64,000 nucleotides of DNA from Rhabdophis nuchalis (GCA_039707465.1 CM077643.1:334210919-334274918), one strand, 5' to 3'. Shown: positions 37,105-47,049, counted from the stretch's first letter. The notes: generated by a model not told the origin, from the sequence alone. Numbers and translations are program-made.

Positions 37105-37290
37105 TAAGTTTTAGTTTTATTTTGTTTTATATCCCGCACCTATCTCCTACAAAAGGACCCAGGGCGGCGCACAGGAAATTAAAAACACCATATAAATATA
37201 CAAACATATAATATTCTAAAACCACAATTAAACTTAAGGACCCTGTGCTAAAACAACATATTAAAATCCCTCTAATTAAAAATGTGTAAG
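37105..37290 (-). mobile_element. L3-like LINE, 3' end fragment
   Basis: The tail is at the left, followed by atatcccgcacctatctcct and gacccagggcggcgcacagg and then minus-strand 3' UTR with the family's 'ctgtgctaaaa' motif. Confidence 0.8.
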
Positions 37291-37336
37291 ATGCGTGTGC
37301 ACTGTTACAACCCATTGGTATCATCCCAAACTTTGA

Positions 37337-37885
37337 AATATTTATTTATTCATTTAGTTTGTCACTCATGTACAAGATAATAGGAATAAGAATAAACATG
37401 AATAAGAACACAGGAAATGGGGACAAATAAATGGGGATATTAGGACAGGGACAATAGGCATGCTGGTGCACTTAAGCACACCCCTACTGACCTCTTCGGA
37501 ATGGGGTGAGGTCAGCAGACAGTTTAAGATTAAAGTTATGGGGGTTTGGGGATGTAGCAACAGTCAGGTAGTGCATTCAAGGCATTGACCACTCTTGTTG
37601 AACTCATATTTTCTGCAATTGATTTTGGTGCAGTTTACCTTGAGTTTATTATTATGTGCTCATGTATTATTGCAGTTGAAGCTGAAATAGTCATTGACAG
37701 GTAAGACGTAGAAGATAATTTTGTGTACTACGCTTAGGTCAGACCGTAGGTGGCGTAGTTCTAGGTTGTCCAAGCCCAAAATTTTGAGTCTGATGGCATA
37801 AGTTATTCTGTTATGAGTAGAGGAGTGTAAGTACTCTTCTCGTGAAATACCTCTGGACTCGCTCAATTGTGTCAGTGTCCGATAT
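37337..37885 (-). mobile_element. L2/CR1-like LINE 3' fragment of another family
   Basis: On the minus strand the frame 37660-37866 gives IRLKILGLDNLELRHLRSDL followed by SVVHKI, the typical C-terminal '(E)RL..LGL..LE.RRLRGDL..VYKI' motif of CR1/L2/Jockey-type LINEs. A long 3' UTR follows, ending in an (aaat)n-like tail near 37340. Sequence differs from both LINE families elsewhere in the window. Exact clade uncertain. Confidence 0.6.
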
Positions 37886-38007
37886 AAATAATATATATGC
37901 TTAAATGCATTTCATTGGAACCAGTGATACTTTAATTTTCACCAATTCTATCTTCTTTTGCTTTTAACTTTGAGATAAAATAAACTGGAGTTGGTACCAA
38001 AGAAGTA

Positions 38008-38138
38008 CCAATTTACAATCCACAGTTGTATTTAAGACAATTGCCTCCTATTATTTATTTCTGCAAACTGGTGTGCTTCAATTGTTTTGGTACTATAACT
38101 CTCTGAATTCCTAATTAGCTATTGGAATTTCTTCTGCT
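38008..38138. repeat. 131-bp inverted repeat, left arm
   Basis: Its reverse complement is found without a mismatch at 43372-43502. It starts ccaatttacaatccacag and ends ggaatttcttctgct. The right edge coincides with the 5' truncation point of the adjacent CR1 remnant. It does not resemble any transposon in the window. Confidence 0.95.
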
Positions 38139-38221
38139 CAGGGGTTGCCACAAAGAAGAGGGAATCAAACTATTCTCCAAAGCACCAGAGGGCAGAACAA
38201 GAAGCAAGACCAGAACTAGAC

Positions 38222-38241
38222 TGCGCTTGCGCGAAGATGGC
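38222..38241 (+). promoter_or_regulatory. NRF1-like and YY1-like sites at the LINE 5' end
   Basis: tgcgcttgcgc (38222-38232) differs at one position from the NRF1 palindrome, and aagatggc (38234-38241) matches the YY1 core. They lie within 35 bp of the element's 5' end, where an internal Pol II promoter would be expected. A second aagatggcgg is at 38631-38640. Function is inferred. Confidence 0.45.
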
Positions 38242-38551
38242 AGGCTAGCTCTGGAGCTCTGTGTGGGCTGCGGAGGCCGTTAGCGTTTTGAAGTGCTCCC
38301 AGCCCTCTCTTTACGAGCTGGAGGGCGTGGGATGGACGAGGAGCCCACCCTGGCATCTCAGGGTGAGGTTTGCAATGACGGGGGGTGAGCCAGGAGCGAA
38401 GACAGCGCCGGCGTCAGGAACGCTCAGACGGTGAGAGCGTTGGAGCGGGGACTGCCGCAACGGAAGCCGGTGCGGAGGCCGGCGCCCCGAATGATTTAAG
38501 AGGGGCGGAGAGGCCGGCTGCGCCGAGGAGCTCCTGTTGCTGCTGGTGGCG

Positions 38552-38580
38552 AGCCATGGGGTGAGCCATGGGGTGAGCCG
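38552..38580 (+). repeat. Short tandem repeat in LINE 5' UTR
   Basis: The unit gagccatggggt is repeated in tandem. Further on, gtgggagcgccg recurs near 38754, 38893 and 38948, so this 5' UTR is built partly from short repeats. Confidence 0.7.
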
Positions 38581-39329
38581 GTAGTGAGAGCGCCGGGTGG
38601 CCAGCGATGACGGCGACTGAAGTGTGAGGGAAGATGGCGGAGGAGGCGAGGACACTGGAACGTTTGGAAGGTTGGAAAGAGAGAGTGGAGAGTGAGAGCG
38701 GAGCGAGGTGAAGGGGATGGAAGAGGTGGCCGCTGGAAGCCGGGCCAACGGTGGTGGGAGCGCCGGGAGGCGGAAGCTGAAGGCGGCGACGGAGGAGTTG
38801 GCTGGCAGGAAGGTGGCGGCTGTGAGAGAGCCGCATGGTTGCTGAGAAAGTAATGGGTTTGGAGGCGGTCGCTGGATGCCAGGTCGACGGCGGTGGGAGC
38901 GCCGAGAGGCCATTGGCGAAGGCGATAACGCAGGAGATGGCGGCGGTGGGAGCGCCGAAATGGTCGTGGACGGCTTGCTGGCCAGTTGTAAAATCTTCCC
39001 CCATGGTCACTCTCTGGAGACCGGAAGAATTACGCCACCAAGGCCTTGGAAGGCCCTGGAAGAACCGGAAGAATTGTCCTAAAGAACTTGTGGACGGTAA
39101 CAACCATGGACGCCCAAATAAACATTGCGAACTAATTTTAATTTACCAACTGTAATTTATTACCACTAACCTCACTATGCACTTTATATCATTTAATACC
39201 AACTGAATGAACTGTTTTAATTATGGCTAACGTCTTTTAACATCTTGTATTTTATCCCAAAACCCACTTGAATTCCACCTACATAATTTATTCTTGGATA
39301 ATTAATTTTGGTTATTTATTTGTAAATAT

Positions 39330-42300
39330 ATGTACTCCAGAGCGAAACTACTATCTCTGCGGGAGTCCCCGCTCTCGCAGGTATGGCCCTTTGAGTTAAC
39401 TAGGGCCCATCTTGATGATGGAGTTGTTAATCCGGAGAGATGGGCGAAGCGCGGCCTTAGGGGGTTTTTAGTTCGTAGATTGTTTAAATTAGCTAAATTA
39501 TCTTTTTTAGGGGGTACTAGGGAGGGGGGTGGGTACAGACAGATTGAGATGGAAGTTGTGATCAATAGGAAAGGCCAGGCCAGCAGCCGACGGAGGGAAG
39601 CGGAAGGTGCCGATAGGAGGGGGGACACACAAGTCGTTCCGCAGGAGGGCTTACCAATCCAGAGGGTCGTGGGGAGAGGCAGGGCCGAGGGGAGACAAGT
39701 TTCATCCTCCCGGTTGGTGGCACGTAGCCGTTGGTTACAAACGGTCGGGTGCCACTGCCCCCGCAGGCTAGGTGGTCAGGGAGTACAGAGCCAGGGCCTG
39801 CGGCTGATGTTTTGCAATGCCAGGTCCGTTGTCAACAAAGCCCCCCTCATTAGTGACCTTGTGTCAGAGGGGGAGCCGGACCTGGCTGGAATTGCAGAAA
39901 CCTGGTTGGGCCACGAGGGAGGACTTCCCCTCGTTGAAATGTGCCCACCAGGTTACCGCGCCTTTCATCAGCCCCGGGCCCTTGGTAGGGGTGGTGGGGT
40001 AGCGGTCATTGTTAAGGAAGGTCTTGAGCCGAGAGAGACCATTGTGCCACAGACTACCGGCTGTGAGTCCCTCTGCGTGAGGTGGGGCCTAGGGAGGCAG
40101 TTGGGCTTGCTGGTTATATACCTGGCTCCCCGCTATGTAGCAGCAGCCCTGCCCGAGCTCCTGGAGGTGATCGCTACGGTGGCAGTGGAGACCCCCAGAC
40201 TTCTAGTCATGGGGGACTTTAACCTGCCATCGTTGGGCGAATCATCCGAGGCAGCTCGGGAGTTCATGGCTTCCATGACGGCCATGGACCTGACCCAAGT
40301 AATTCGAGGCCCCACTCACGAGGGTGGACATACGCCGGATCTCATCTTTGTCTCTGGCCAATGGAAGAGTGATCTGGGTATAGGGGATATAGTCATCACG
40401 CCCTTGTCATGGTCAGACCACTCACTTCTCCGGCTCGACTTTCCGACCGCTGCTCCCCTCCGTGGGGAGGCGGAACCAGAGTCTCCAATCTGGTACCGCC
40501 CCAGGCGCCTGATGGACCCGGATGGGTTCCAGATGGCGCTTGGGCCATTTCCTGTATCTCTGACCCGTGCCCCGATGGAGGACCTCACGGCCACATGGAA
40601 TAGTGCGGCTGTGGGAGCCTTGGATCGGGTCGCGCCCTTGCGGCCTCTCTTGCGGCGGCGAACCACCCTGGCCCCTTGGTTTACCGAGGAGCTGCGGGTG
40701 ATGAAACGCCGCAAGAGATGCCTAGAGGGAAGATGGAGGTCTACCCGATCTGAATCTGACCGGACACAGGTAAGAGCCCATTTACGGACTTACATTGTGG
40801 CGCTGAGAGTGGCCAAACGCCATCATTGTGCTACTCTCATAGCATCCGCAGAAAACTGCCCTGCCGCCCTGTTTAGGGTGACCCGCTCCCTACTTCAACA
40901 AAGGGTGCGGGAAGCCCCGCTACAGGGTAGAGCAGAGGAATTTGTGACTTTTCTGCAGGAGAAAACCGCTCAGATACAGAACGGGCTACCCTCCATTGAT
41001 GGCCCAGTGGGATGCCACGAGACAGATCTTGTTTGGGAGGAGTTTGACTCCGTTACTTCTGATGATATGGACAGGTTACGTGGGCGACTGCGAGCCGCCA
41101 CATGTTTATTGGACCCGTGCCCCTCCTGGCTTGTACTGGCATCCTGGGAGGTGACACGAGGCTGGCTCCAAGAGGTTGTCAACGCATCCTTAAGTGAGGG
41201 TGCCTTACCTGCTTCCCTAAAAGAAGCGATGGTGAGGCCCCTCCTTAAGAAGCCCTCTTTGGATCCAGCTCTTTTAAACAACTACCGTCCAGTCTCCAAC
41301 CTTCCCTTTCTGGCGAAGGTTGTTGAGAGTGTGGTGGCGCAACAGTTTCCCCGTCACCTGGAGGAAGTTGACTATCTAGATCCGCGCCAGTCCGGCTTTC
41401 GGCCCGGGCACAGCACCGAGACGGCATTGGTCGCGTTGGTGGATGATCTCTGGAGGGCCAGAGATGGGGGTTGTTCCTCCATCCTGGTCCTATTAGACCT
41501 CTCGGCGGCTTTCGATACCATCGACCATGGTATCCTATTGCATCGGCTGGGGGGGTTGGGAGTGGGAGGTGCCGTTTTACGGTGGTTCTCCTCCTACCTC
41601 TCTGGCCGATCGCAATTTGTGTTGACAGGGGGGCAGAGGTCAACCTCGAGACCACTCACTTGTGGGGTGCCTCAGGGGTCGGTCCTCTCGCCTCTCCTGT
41701 TTAACACATACATGAAGCCGCTGGGTGAGATCATCCGTGGTTTTGGGGTAGAATACCATCTTTACGCTGATGACACTCAGTTGTATATATCTACCCCAAA
41801 CCACCCCAACGATGCCGTAGCGGTGATGTGCCAGTGCCTGGAAGCCGTGCGGATCTGGATGGGAAGTAACGGACTTAGGCTCAACCCGACCAAGACCGAG
41901 TGGCTGTGGTTTCCGGCTGCCCGATTCAACCAGCTCATTCCATCGCTGGCCATAGGGGGCAAACATCTTGCCCCTGTGGATGGGTTGCGCAATTTGGGTG
42001 TCCTCCTGGATACCCGGCTGTCCATGGAAGATCAAGTGACAGCCGTGGCCAGGAGGGCGTTTTACCAGGTTCGCCTGGTTCGCCAATTGCGCCCCCTATT
42101 GGATCGGGACGCCCTACGCACAGTCACTCATGCGCTCGTGACATCCCGACTGGACTATTGTAACTCTCTCTACATGGGGCTCCCCTTGAGGTGCACCCGG
42201 AGACTTCAGCTAGTCCAGAACGCAGCCGCGCGAGCAATTATGGGAACCGCTAGGTTTACCCATGTAACACCGCTCTTGCGCGAGCTGCACTGGCTACCTG

Positions 42301-42611
42301 TCGTCTTCCGGGTGCGCTTCAAGGTGTTAATTATCATCTTTAAAGCGCTCCATGGCTCGGGACCTAGCTATCTGCGGGATCGGATCCTGCCTCATACTTC
42401 CTCACGGCCGATTCGCTCCCACAGAGAGGGACTTCTCCGGGTGCCGTCCACTAGACATTGTCAGCGGGCGACACCCAGGGGAAGGGCTATCTCTGTGGCG
42501 GGCCCGGCCCTCTGGAACGACCTTCCCCCCGATATCAGGACGACCACGGACTTCCGCTCCTTCCGTCTTAAATTAAAAACTCACTTTTTCTGTCTGGCCG
42601 GCCTAGGATAA
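39330..42611 (+). CDS. LINE ORF2: endonuclease-reverse transcriptase, intact 1093 aa
   Basis: An uninterrupted 1093-residue frame. The start Met may not be native: the catalytic part begins at about residue 158 and another Met is at 74. Order: a basic linker; APE-type endonuclease at about 158-370 (N163 in CNARSV, AETWL, MGDFN with D296 and N298, D363-H364 in SDHSLL); a basic linker; reverse transcriptase with palm motif A LLDLSAAFD (D723), GVPQGSVLSPLLFN, and YADD (D814, D815); then a C-terminal region with HWLPVVFRVRFKVL and LWNDLPPDIR. It acts in target-primed reverse transcription: the endonuclease nicks DNA and the RT copies the LINE RNA. All catalytic residues I can check are present. 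Confidence 0.93.
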   Translation: MYSRAKLLSLRESPLSQVWPFELTRAHLDDGVVNPERWAKRGLRGFLVRRLFKLAKLSFLGGTREGGGYRQIEMEVVINRKGQASSRRREAEGADRRGDTQVVPQEGLPIQRVVGRGRAEGRQVSSSRLVARSRWLQTVGCHCPRRLGGQGVQSQGLRLMFCNARSVVNKAPLISDLVSEGEPDLAGIAETWLGHEGGLPLVEMCPPGYRAFHQPRALGRGGGVAVIVKEGLEPRETIVPQTTGCESLCVRWGLGRQLGLLVIYLAPRYVAAALPELLEVIATVAVETPRLLVMGDFNLPSLGESSEAAREFMASMTAMDLTQVIRGPTHEGGHTPDLIFVSGQWKSDLGIGDIVITPLSWSDHSLLRLDFPTAAPLRGEAEPESPIWYRPRRLMDPDGFQMALGPFPVSLTRAPMEDLTATWNSAAVGALDRVAPLRPLLRRRTTLAPWFTEELRVMKRRKRCLEGRWRSTRSESDRTQVRAHLRTYIVALRVAKRHHCATLIASAENCPAALFRVTRSLLQQRVREAPLQGRAEEFVTFLQEKTAQIQNGLPSIDGPVGCHETDLVWEEFDSVTSDDMDRLRGRLRAATCLLDPCPSWLVLASWEVTRGWLQEVVNASLSEGALPASLKEAMVRPLLKKPSLDPALLNNYRPVSNLPFLAKVVESVVAQQFPRHLEEVDYLDPRQSGFRPGHSTETALVALVDDLWRARDGGCSSILVLLDLSAAFDTIDHGILLHRLGGLGVGGAVLRWFSSYLSGRSQFVLTGGQRSTSRPLTCGVPQGSVLSPLLFNTYMKPLGEIIRGFGVEYHLYADDTQLYISTPNHPNDAVAVMCQCLEAVRIWMGSNGLRLNPTKTEWLWFPAARFNQLIPSLAIGGKHLAPVDGLRNLGVLLDTRLSMEDQVTAVARRAFYQVRLVRQLRPLLDRDALRTVTHALVTSRLDYCNSLYMGLPLRCTRRLQLVQNAAARAIMGTARFTHVTPLLRELHWLPVVFRVRFKVLIIIFKALHGSGPSYLRDRILPHTSSRPIRSHREGLLRVPSTRHCQRATPRGRAISVAGPALWNDLPPDIRTTTDFRSFRLKLKTHFFCLAGLG

Positions 42612-42810
42612 ATCTCTCTGTCTTTGGGATTTTATTGGAATCAGTATTGTTTAGTTTTAAAAGGGGAAATTTTAGCGCAGGTTTGTTTAATTTGTTTTTA
42701 GAATTGTTTTGTATGTATGTATTGTTTTTATTCTGCCTGTGCACCGCCCCGAGTCCCCGTGGGGAGAGGGTGCGGTTTTATAAATATTAAATATTATTAT
42801 TATTATTATT

Positions 42811-43056
42811 AATGGGTGGAAAGTAATCAAGGAGAGAAGCAACTTAGAACTGAGGAGAAATTTCCTGACAGTTAAGACAATTAATCAATGGAACAGCTTG
42901 ACTCCAGAAGTTGTGAATGCCCCAGCACTGCAAATCTTTAAGAAGATGTTGGATAGCCATTTGTCTGAAATGGTATAGGGTTTCCTGCCTAGGCAGGGAG
43001 TTGGACTAGATGACCTCCAAGGTCCCTTCCAACTCTGCTATTGTATTATTATTGTA
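42811..43056 (+). mobile_element. CR1 3' end, right part of the split copy
   Basis: Encodes the ORF end (NFLTV, INQWNSL-like) and the conserved CR1 3' UTR, ending in attgtattattattg. It continues the left block at 38137-38207. Confidence 0.9.
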
Positions 43057-43206
43057 AGAATTTAATAGGTTTCTTGGGAATAAAATATTTTGCCAAAGAA
43101 AGATACACCTTTATTAGGACAAATTGTCACATTATAAAATTGGGAGCAAGATCAAAAGTTCTGCAGAAAACTTCTCTGCAATGAATCAAAAGTGTTCTAT
43201 TTATTA

Positions 43207-43341
43207 CATGGGTGTCAAATTCGCAGGTCGCATTGCCATCACATATTGTGGTGTTTCTTCCCTTCACAGAGCTGGGGTGGGCGTCGCCTTCATGTGATGC
43301 ATCCGGCATCCAGCCCATGGGCTGCTAGTTTGACACCCCTG
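43207..43341. mobile_element. hAT-type MITE, 135 bp
   Basis: The ends catgggtgtcaaattcgc and gctagtttgacacccctg are inverted repeats. Same family and almost the same length as 45067-45201 and 48060-48195. Target duplication is not clean here; tctattta and tctatcta lie close to the edges. Confidence 0.75.
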
Positions 43342-43371
43342 CTCTATCTATATGATGGACTGCACCATTTC

Positions 43372-43502
43372 AGCAGAAGAAATTCCAATAGCTAATTAGG
43401 AATTCAGAGAGTTATAGTACCAAAACAATTGAAGCACACCAGTTTGCAGAAATAAATAATAGGAGGCAATTGTCTTAAATACAACTGTGGATTGTAAATT
43501 GG
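43372..43502. repeat. 131-bp inverted repeat, right arm
   Basis: A perfect reverse complement of 38008-38138. It lies about 315 bp downstream of the CR1 3' end, just beyond the hAT MITE at 43207-43341. Neither edge looks like a transposon terminus. Confidence 0.95.
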
Positions 43503-44343
43503 AAATGAACTTACCTTCTTTATCATTCTGGAAGTATTTGAGCTCTGGTGCTAAACTTGGTCCTGAGGCTCAGATTGCATTGAAAATTCCTGGTGCTTTC
43601 TGCATCTTGAAATTAATAAATAACCCACATATATAGCCCTATAGAGAGTGCTGAACAAAACTTTCTACAGCTTAATTAGAAAAGTGATGAAGCTGGATTA
43701 TACATTCTTCATTGCAGTGAATTATATTTTAATCTAATACTCATTGGACCTATATTATTCATAATTTGAAATAATTGTCTTGCATGTTCACTGGACCTTT
43801 GACCAATAATATCAACCCGGATTTACAGATCTTGCTGGAGATAGACTGCATCTGGAGTACCTTTAACCCATATGTTATGGTTTTGTCCTATCCTTACCCT
43901 ATTCTGGCAAGACGTAAAGCAATAAATTATCCTTGTCCTTGACTCAGCCCTAAAAATGGTCAGCTCTCGATTTGATCCTCAGCACATTCCATCAAAAACA
44001 GGAGGTTACAACAACATACTCAAAATGACAGGTTTATGGACTGTAATGGGAGTTAAGATAAATTGTTTCTTAGTGAAAGAAGCATTGATTCCAATAGTCA
44101 TTGAAATTTTAAATGATCTTCTAGAACGTGCTGTCAAAAAACATTAAATAGCATGCTGCTATATCTAAATTTCTCGATACTTGCTTCACTTCTTCTTTCC
44201 AATAATGTTTCCCATTTAACTCTTTAATTGGGTCAAGAGACATAGATAAGGCTATATATGATATTTGGGAGTGGTTTTGGTTAAATATCTTGTTTTCTAT
44301 AAATAATGTCAACATACTGTATCTTTTTAAAAAAAAAAACAAC
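43503..44343. other. Intergenic DNA, nothing recognised
   Basis: No supportable exon. The frame 43956-44147 (+) includes a PIVIEILNDLLERAVKKH-like segment without a recognised family. Confidence 0.35.
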
Positions 44344-44455
44344 TTTAAGATGGATGAACTTCAACATCCTGAATTCCCTAATCAGCATTTTTGGCAGGGA
44401 GTTGAAATCCACTTCTCTTAAAGTTGACAAAGTTAAGAAATGCTGATTTAGATGT
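44344..44455. mobile_element. hAT-like MITE remnant
   Basis: Contains gatgaacttcaacatcctga and ttgaaatccacttctcttaa, inverted relatives of the motifs at 15222-15420. Diverged. Confidence 0.4.
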
Positions 44456-44593
44456 TTAAAGATGTAAGGGACAGTCATGTTTTCACCTGCTTTACTGTTG
44501 GTTCAAGGCAGGGCAGAGGCCAAGGGAGAATAGGGCAAAGATATTTAGAAATCATCTAAGAATGGACAGAGATGCTAAACATTGGCCCTTTAC

Positions 44594-44881
44594 CAATGGT
44601 GGGATTTTTAAAAAAATTACTATTGGTTCTGTGCACATGGCTTGATTGGCGTGGTGTGGCTTGGTGAGCGTGATATGACTTGGTGAGCATGGCTTGGTGA
44701 GCGTGGCAGGGAAAGGTTACTGCAAAGTCCCCATTTCCTCCTGATCAGCTGGGACTCGGGAGGCAGAGAATAGATGGGGGCGGGGCCAGTCAGTGGTGGT
44801 GTTTACCAGTTCTCTGAACTACTCAAAATTTCTGCTACCGGTTCTCCAGAACTGGTCAAAACCTGCTGAATACCACCTCTG
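44594..44881. mobile_element. hAT-type MITE, 288 bp, perfect 8-bp TSD
   Basis: Starts caatggtgggatttttaaa and ends acctgctgaataccacctctg. Exact flanks ccctttac (44586-44593 and 44882-44889). Contains tandem 'gcttggtgagcgtgg' units near 44655-44705. Same family as 11565-11833. Confidence 0.9.
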
Positions 44882-45066
44882 CCCTTTACACAGTAATAAA
44901 CTGAAAACCTTTCCTCACATGCGAGCAACTGTGGTATAAACATTTACCAATTTGTTGTAGCTGTGTCCTTGTGACATTTCCTTCACCTGATCCCCAGGCC
45001 CTACTTGATGCAGCCTTAAATCATCCACAGCTCTACCATTCTTAAATTGGTGTTTTCCCCTTTTGC

Positions 45067-45201
45067 CAGGGTTGTCAAACTCACGTTGTCACAGCGGTGT
45101 CATGTGATGTATCGGGACTTTTCCTCCCGTCACTAAACCAGGTATGGGTGTGGCCAGTTTATGACACATCCGTCCCACAGGCCATGAGTTTGACAGCCCT
45201 G
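45067..45201. mobile_element. hAT-type MITE, 135 bp, 8-bp TSD
   Basis: Ends cagggttgtcaaactcacg and catgagtttgacagccctg. Flanks ccttttgc and ccttatgc match at 7 of 8 positions. Confidence 0.85.
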
Positions 45202-45347
45202 CCTTATGCCAACATAAACTTTCCGTAGATATCAGTAACTGCATTCTGCCAGTCCTCAGTTACCCTTGGTCATTCCTCCGTTACCCTTGGTATGAGCTCA
45301 GATGGCTTCCATCAGCCATCTTAGATTGGGACGGGGATATATATATC

Positions 45348-45774
45348 CAGTGGTGGGTTTCAAATTTTGTTAGAACCTACTCTGTAGGTGTGGCCTATTT
45401 TGTGGGTATGGCTTGGTAGTCATGTGACAGGGTGGGAGTGGTCACCTTTTAAAATGTGGTAAAACTCATTTAACAACGCTCTTGCTTAGCAACCAAAAAT
45501 TTGGACTCAATTGGCACCTTCCGCCAAAAAGTAAAAACAAATTTGTTCCATCAGGCCGGTTTGGCCTAATTGACGCTTCTTGCCCCAGTCTGTTTTTGCA
45601 AATTGTCTATTTGGTTTTAATGGGTTACAATTTTAATGTTCTTAAATTCTAGTACAGGGTAATTTAATTCGTTTTTAACTTTGCATGTTTTGTATGTTTT
45701 TAGATGGTTTTAAATTTTCCTGTACACCGACCCGAGTCCCTTCGGGGAGAGGGGGCGGTTTATAAATGTAATAA

Positions 45775-45814
<40 letters not shown>

Positions 45815-46022
45815 CTTCCTTCCTTCCTTCCTTCCTTCCTTCCTTCCTTCCTTCCTTCCTTCCTTTCCTTTCCTTTCTTTTCCTTTCCTTCCCATTGGGT
45901 CACTGGTAGCGGCGGGCCAGATTTACTTCCAGGTACGCCGGTGGAACCCCCTCTCACCGGTTCTCTAAATTTCATCAACCGGCTCTCGCGAGTAGGTGTG
46001 AGCCTGCAGAAACCCACCACTG
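45348..46022. mobile_element. hAT-type MITE with a LINE inside, perfect 8-bp TSD
   Basis: Outer ends cagtggtgggtttcaaatt and tgcagaaacccaccactg. Exact flanks tatatatc (45340-45347 and 46023-46030). The interior includes a piece resembling the quasi-palindromic MITE (aacaacgctcttgcttagca), an L3-like 3' end and its microsatellite, and then the right part of the hAT element. Confidence 0.85.
45512..45892 (+). mobile_element. L3-like LINE 3' end with (ATT)n and (TTCC)n tail
   Basis: Begins in the ORF's last codons (caccttccgccaaaaagtaa), then 3' UTR, terminal hairpin (caccgacccgagtcccttcg / gagagggggcggtttataaa at 45725-45764), and a tail of ATT units (45775-45812) passing into TTCC units (45813-45892). 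Nested in the hAT element 45348-46022. Confidence 0.85.
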
Positions 46023-47049
46023 TATATATCCCTACCAAGTAGACTTTGGGCATTATTCTCTCAAAATGGCATCTCTCTTTGATTCCTCTCCCCCAGGTTG
46101 TAAGCCTAGATTAGCTTAAACAACAACTGAGCAGCAGTGGCAGATTCTCTCTTTGCTTCTTATTCAAACCCACCTGTGCCTGTCAGCTATTTTTTTGGCT
46201 GCCTTTGAACATTTTTGGAACATGTTAAGCCTATATTTAAAAGGAGCCCAGTTACCTAATAATGGAGCTTCTTTTGAGTGCATCAACAAAAAAAAATTGC
46301 GAAACCAGAACACGTTTTGAAAGGTTATTAAAACAGCCAGTCTAGCCATTGTCAAAACTCGTCTCCTTCCCCAAGCCCAGTTGCATCTCACATGTAGAAG
46401 AGTGTTTTCCAGCTGCCTGTTTGGTGGGAAGGCAGAAAACAAAGTTGGGGGAATCTACCCAGTCCTGTTCTTAATGTGTCTCATTCACTGTTAAGGGCTT
46501 GTATTGTAATATCCTTGCATATGTGACATATAAAGATAAAAAATAAATGGAAACAGCAAATTTTAGGCTAGTAATTTTCTGCTGGCTCCAGACCTATTGG
46601 ATAGTATTAGCTAACCATCAGAAAAATCTTTATGTTCATGTTAGAGAAAGAGAAGTTCGTTTTTTCTAAAAATCAACACTCTTTCTTAGTTCCTTCAGAA
46701 CAGAACTCTAAGGAGACATCTAAGTAAGCTGAACTCAAAACGTGGTTAAAGAGAAGTAAATAAAGAGCTAGTACTTAAAAGCAAACAATCTTTTCATGCT
46801 ATTCATTACCTTTCTCTTTTCAGTGCCATGTACTTCTTTTTCACATTTAATTGATAATTTAATATTGGCTGTCTCTGCCTCTCTCCCTCCAAACTCCCCC
46901 CCACACACACACACACACAAACACACACACTTCAGGATCCCTGATATAACAGAGTGGTAGGTTGAAATATGAGTATTCCATGTCAAAATGTGATATAATC
47001 TTAATAAAAACCATAATGTGCTTTATGCACCAACTAAGTCATTTACCTA
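46023..47049. other. Intergenic DNA with (AC)n
   Basis: No gene recognised. (ca)n lies at 46902-46930. Confidence 0.4.

Larger units (their letters stand above)
38208..42810 (+). mobile_element. L3-like LINE, near full length (4.6 kb)
   Basis: From the 5' end: a GC-rich 5' UTR (38208-39329), one long ORF (39330-42611), a 3' UTR with the terminal hairpin (caccgccccgagtccccgtg / gggagagggtgcgg at 42740-42775), and an (att)n tail. Inserted into a CR1 remnant with at most 'aa' shared at the junctions. It is the most complete copy in the window and the only one with a 5' UTR. I see no separate ORF1, which other CR1-superfamily LINEs often have. Confidence 0.93.
38137..43056 (+). mobile_element. 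CR1 3' fragment split by the full-length L3-like LINE
   Basis: Left block 38137-38207 (gttgccacaaagaagaggg ... ggcagaacaagaagcaa) and right block 42811-43056 (aatgggtggaaagtaatcaa ... ccttccaactctgctattgt) join into a continuous CR1 3' end, as in the uninterrupted copy at 54775-55070. The right block contains ggacta.atgacctccaagg, the conserved CR1 3' region. Confidence 0.9.

Noticed and set aside
38311..39103. Two long minus-strand frames (200 and 229 residues, Ser/Pro/Ala-rich)
   Set aside because: They overlap each other antisense to the GC-rich LINE 5' UTR and consist of low-complexity residues without a domain. GC-rich DNA lacks stops by chance.
41640..42086. 148-residue minus-strand frame, repeated at 23527 and 33219 on the other strand
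   Set aside because: It recurs in each L3-like copy because it is antisense to the conserved ORF2, not because it is a gene.
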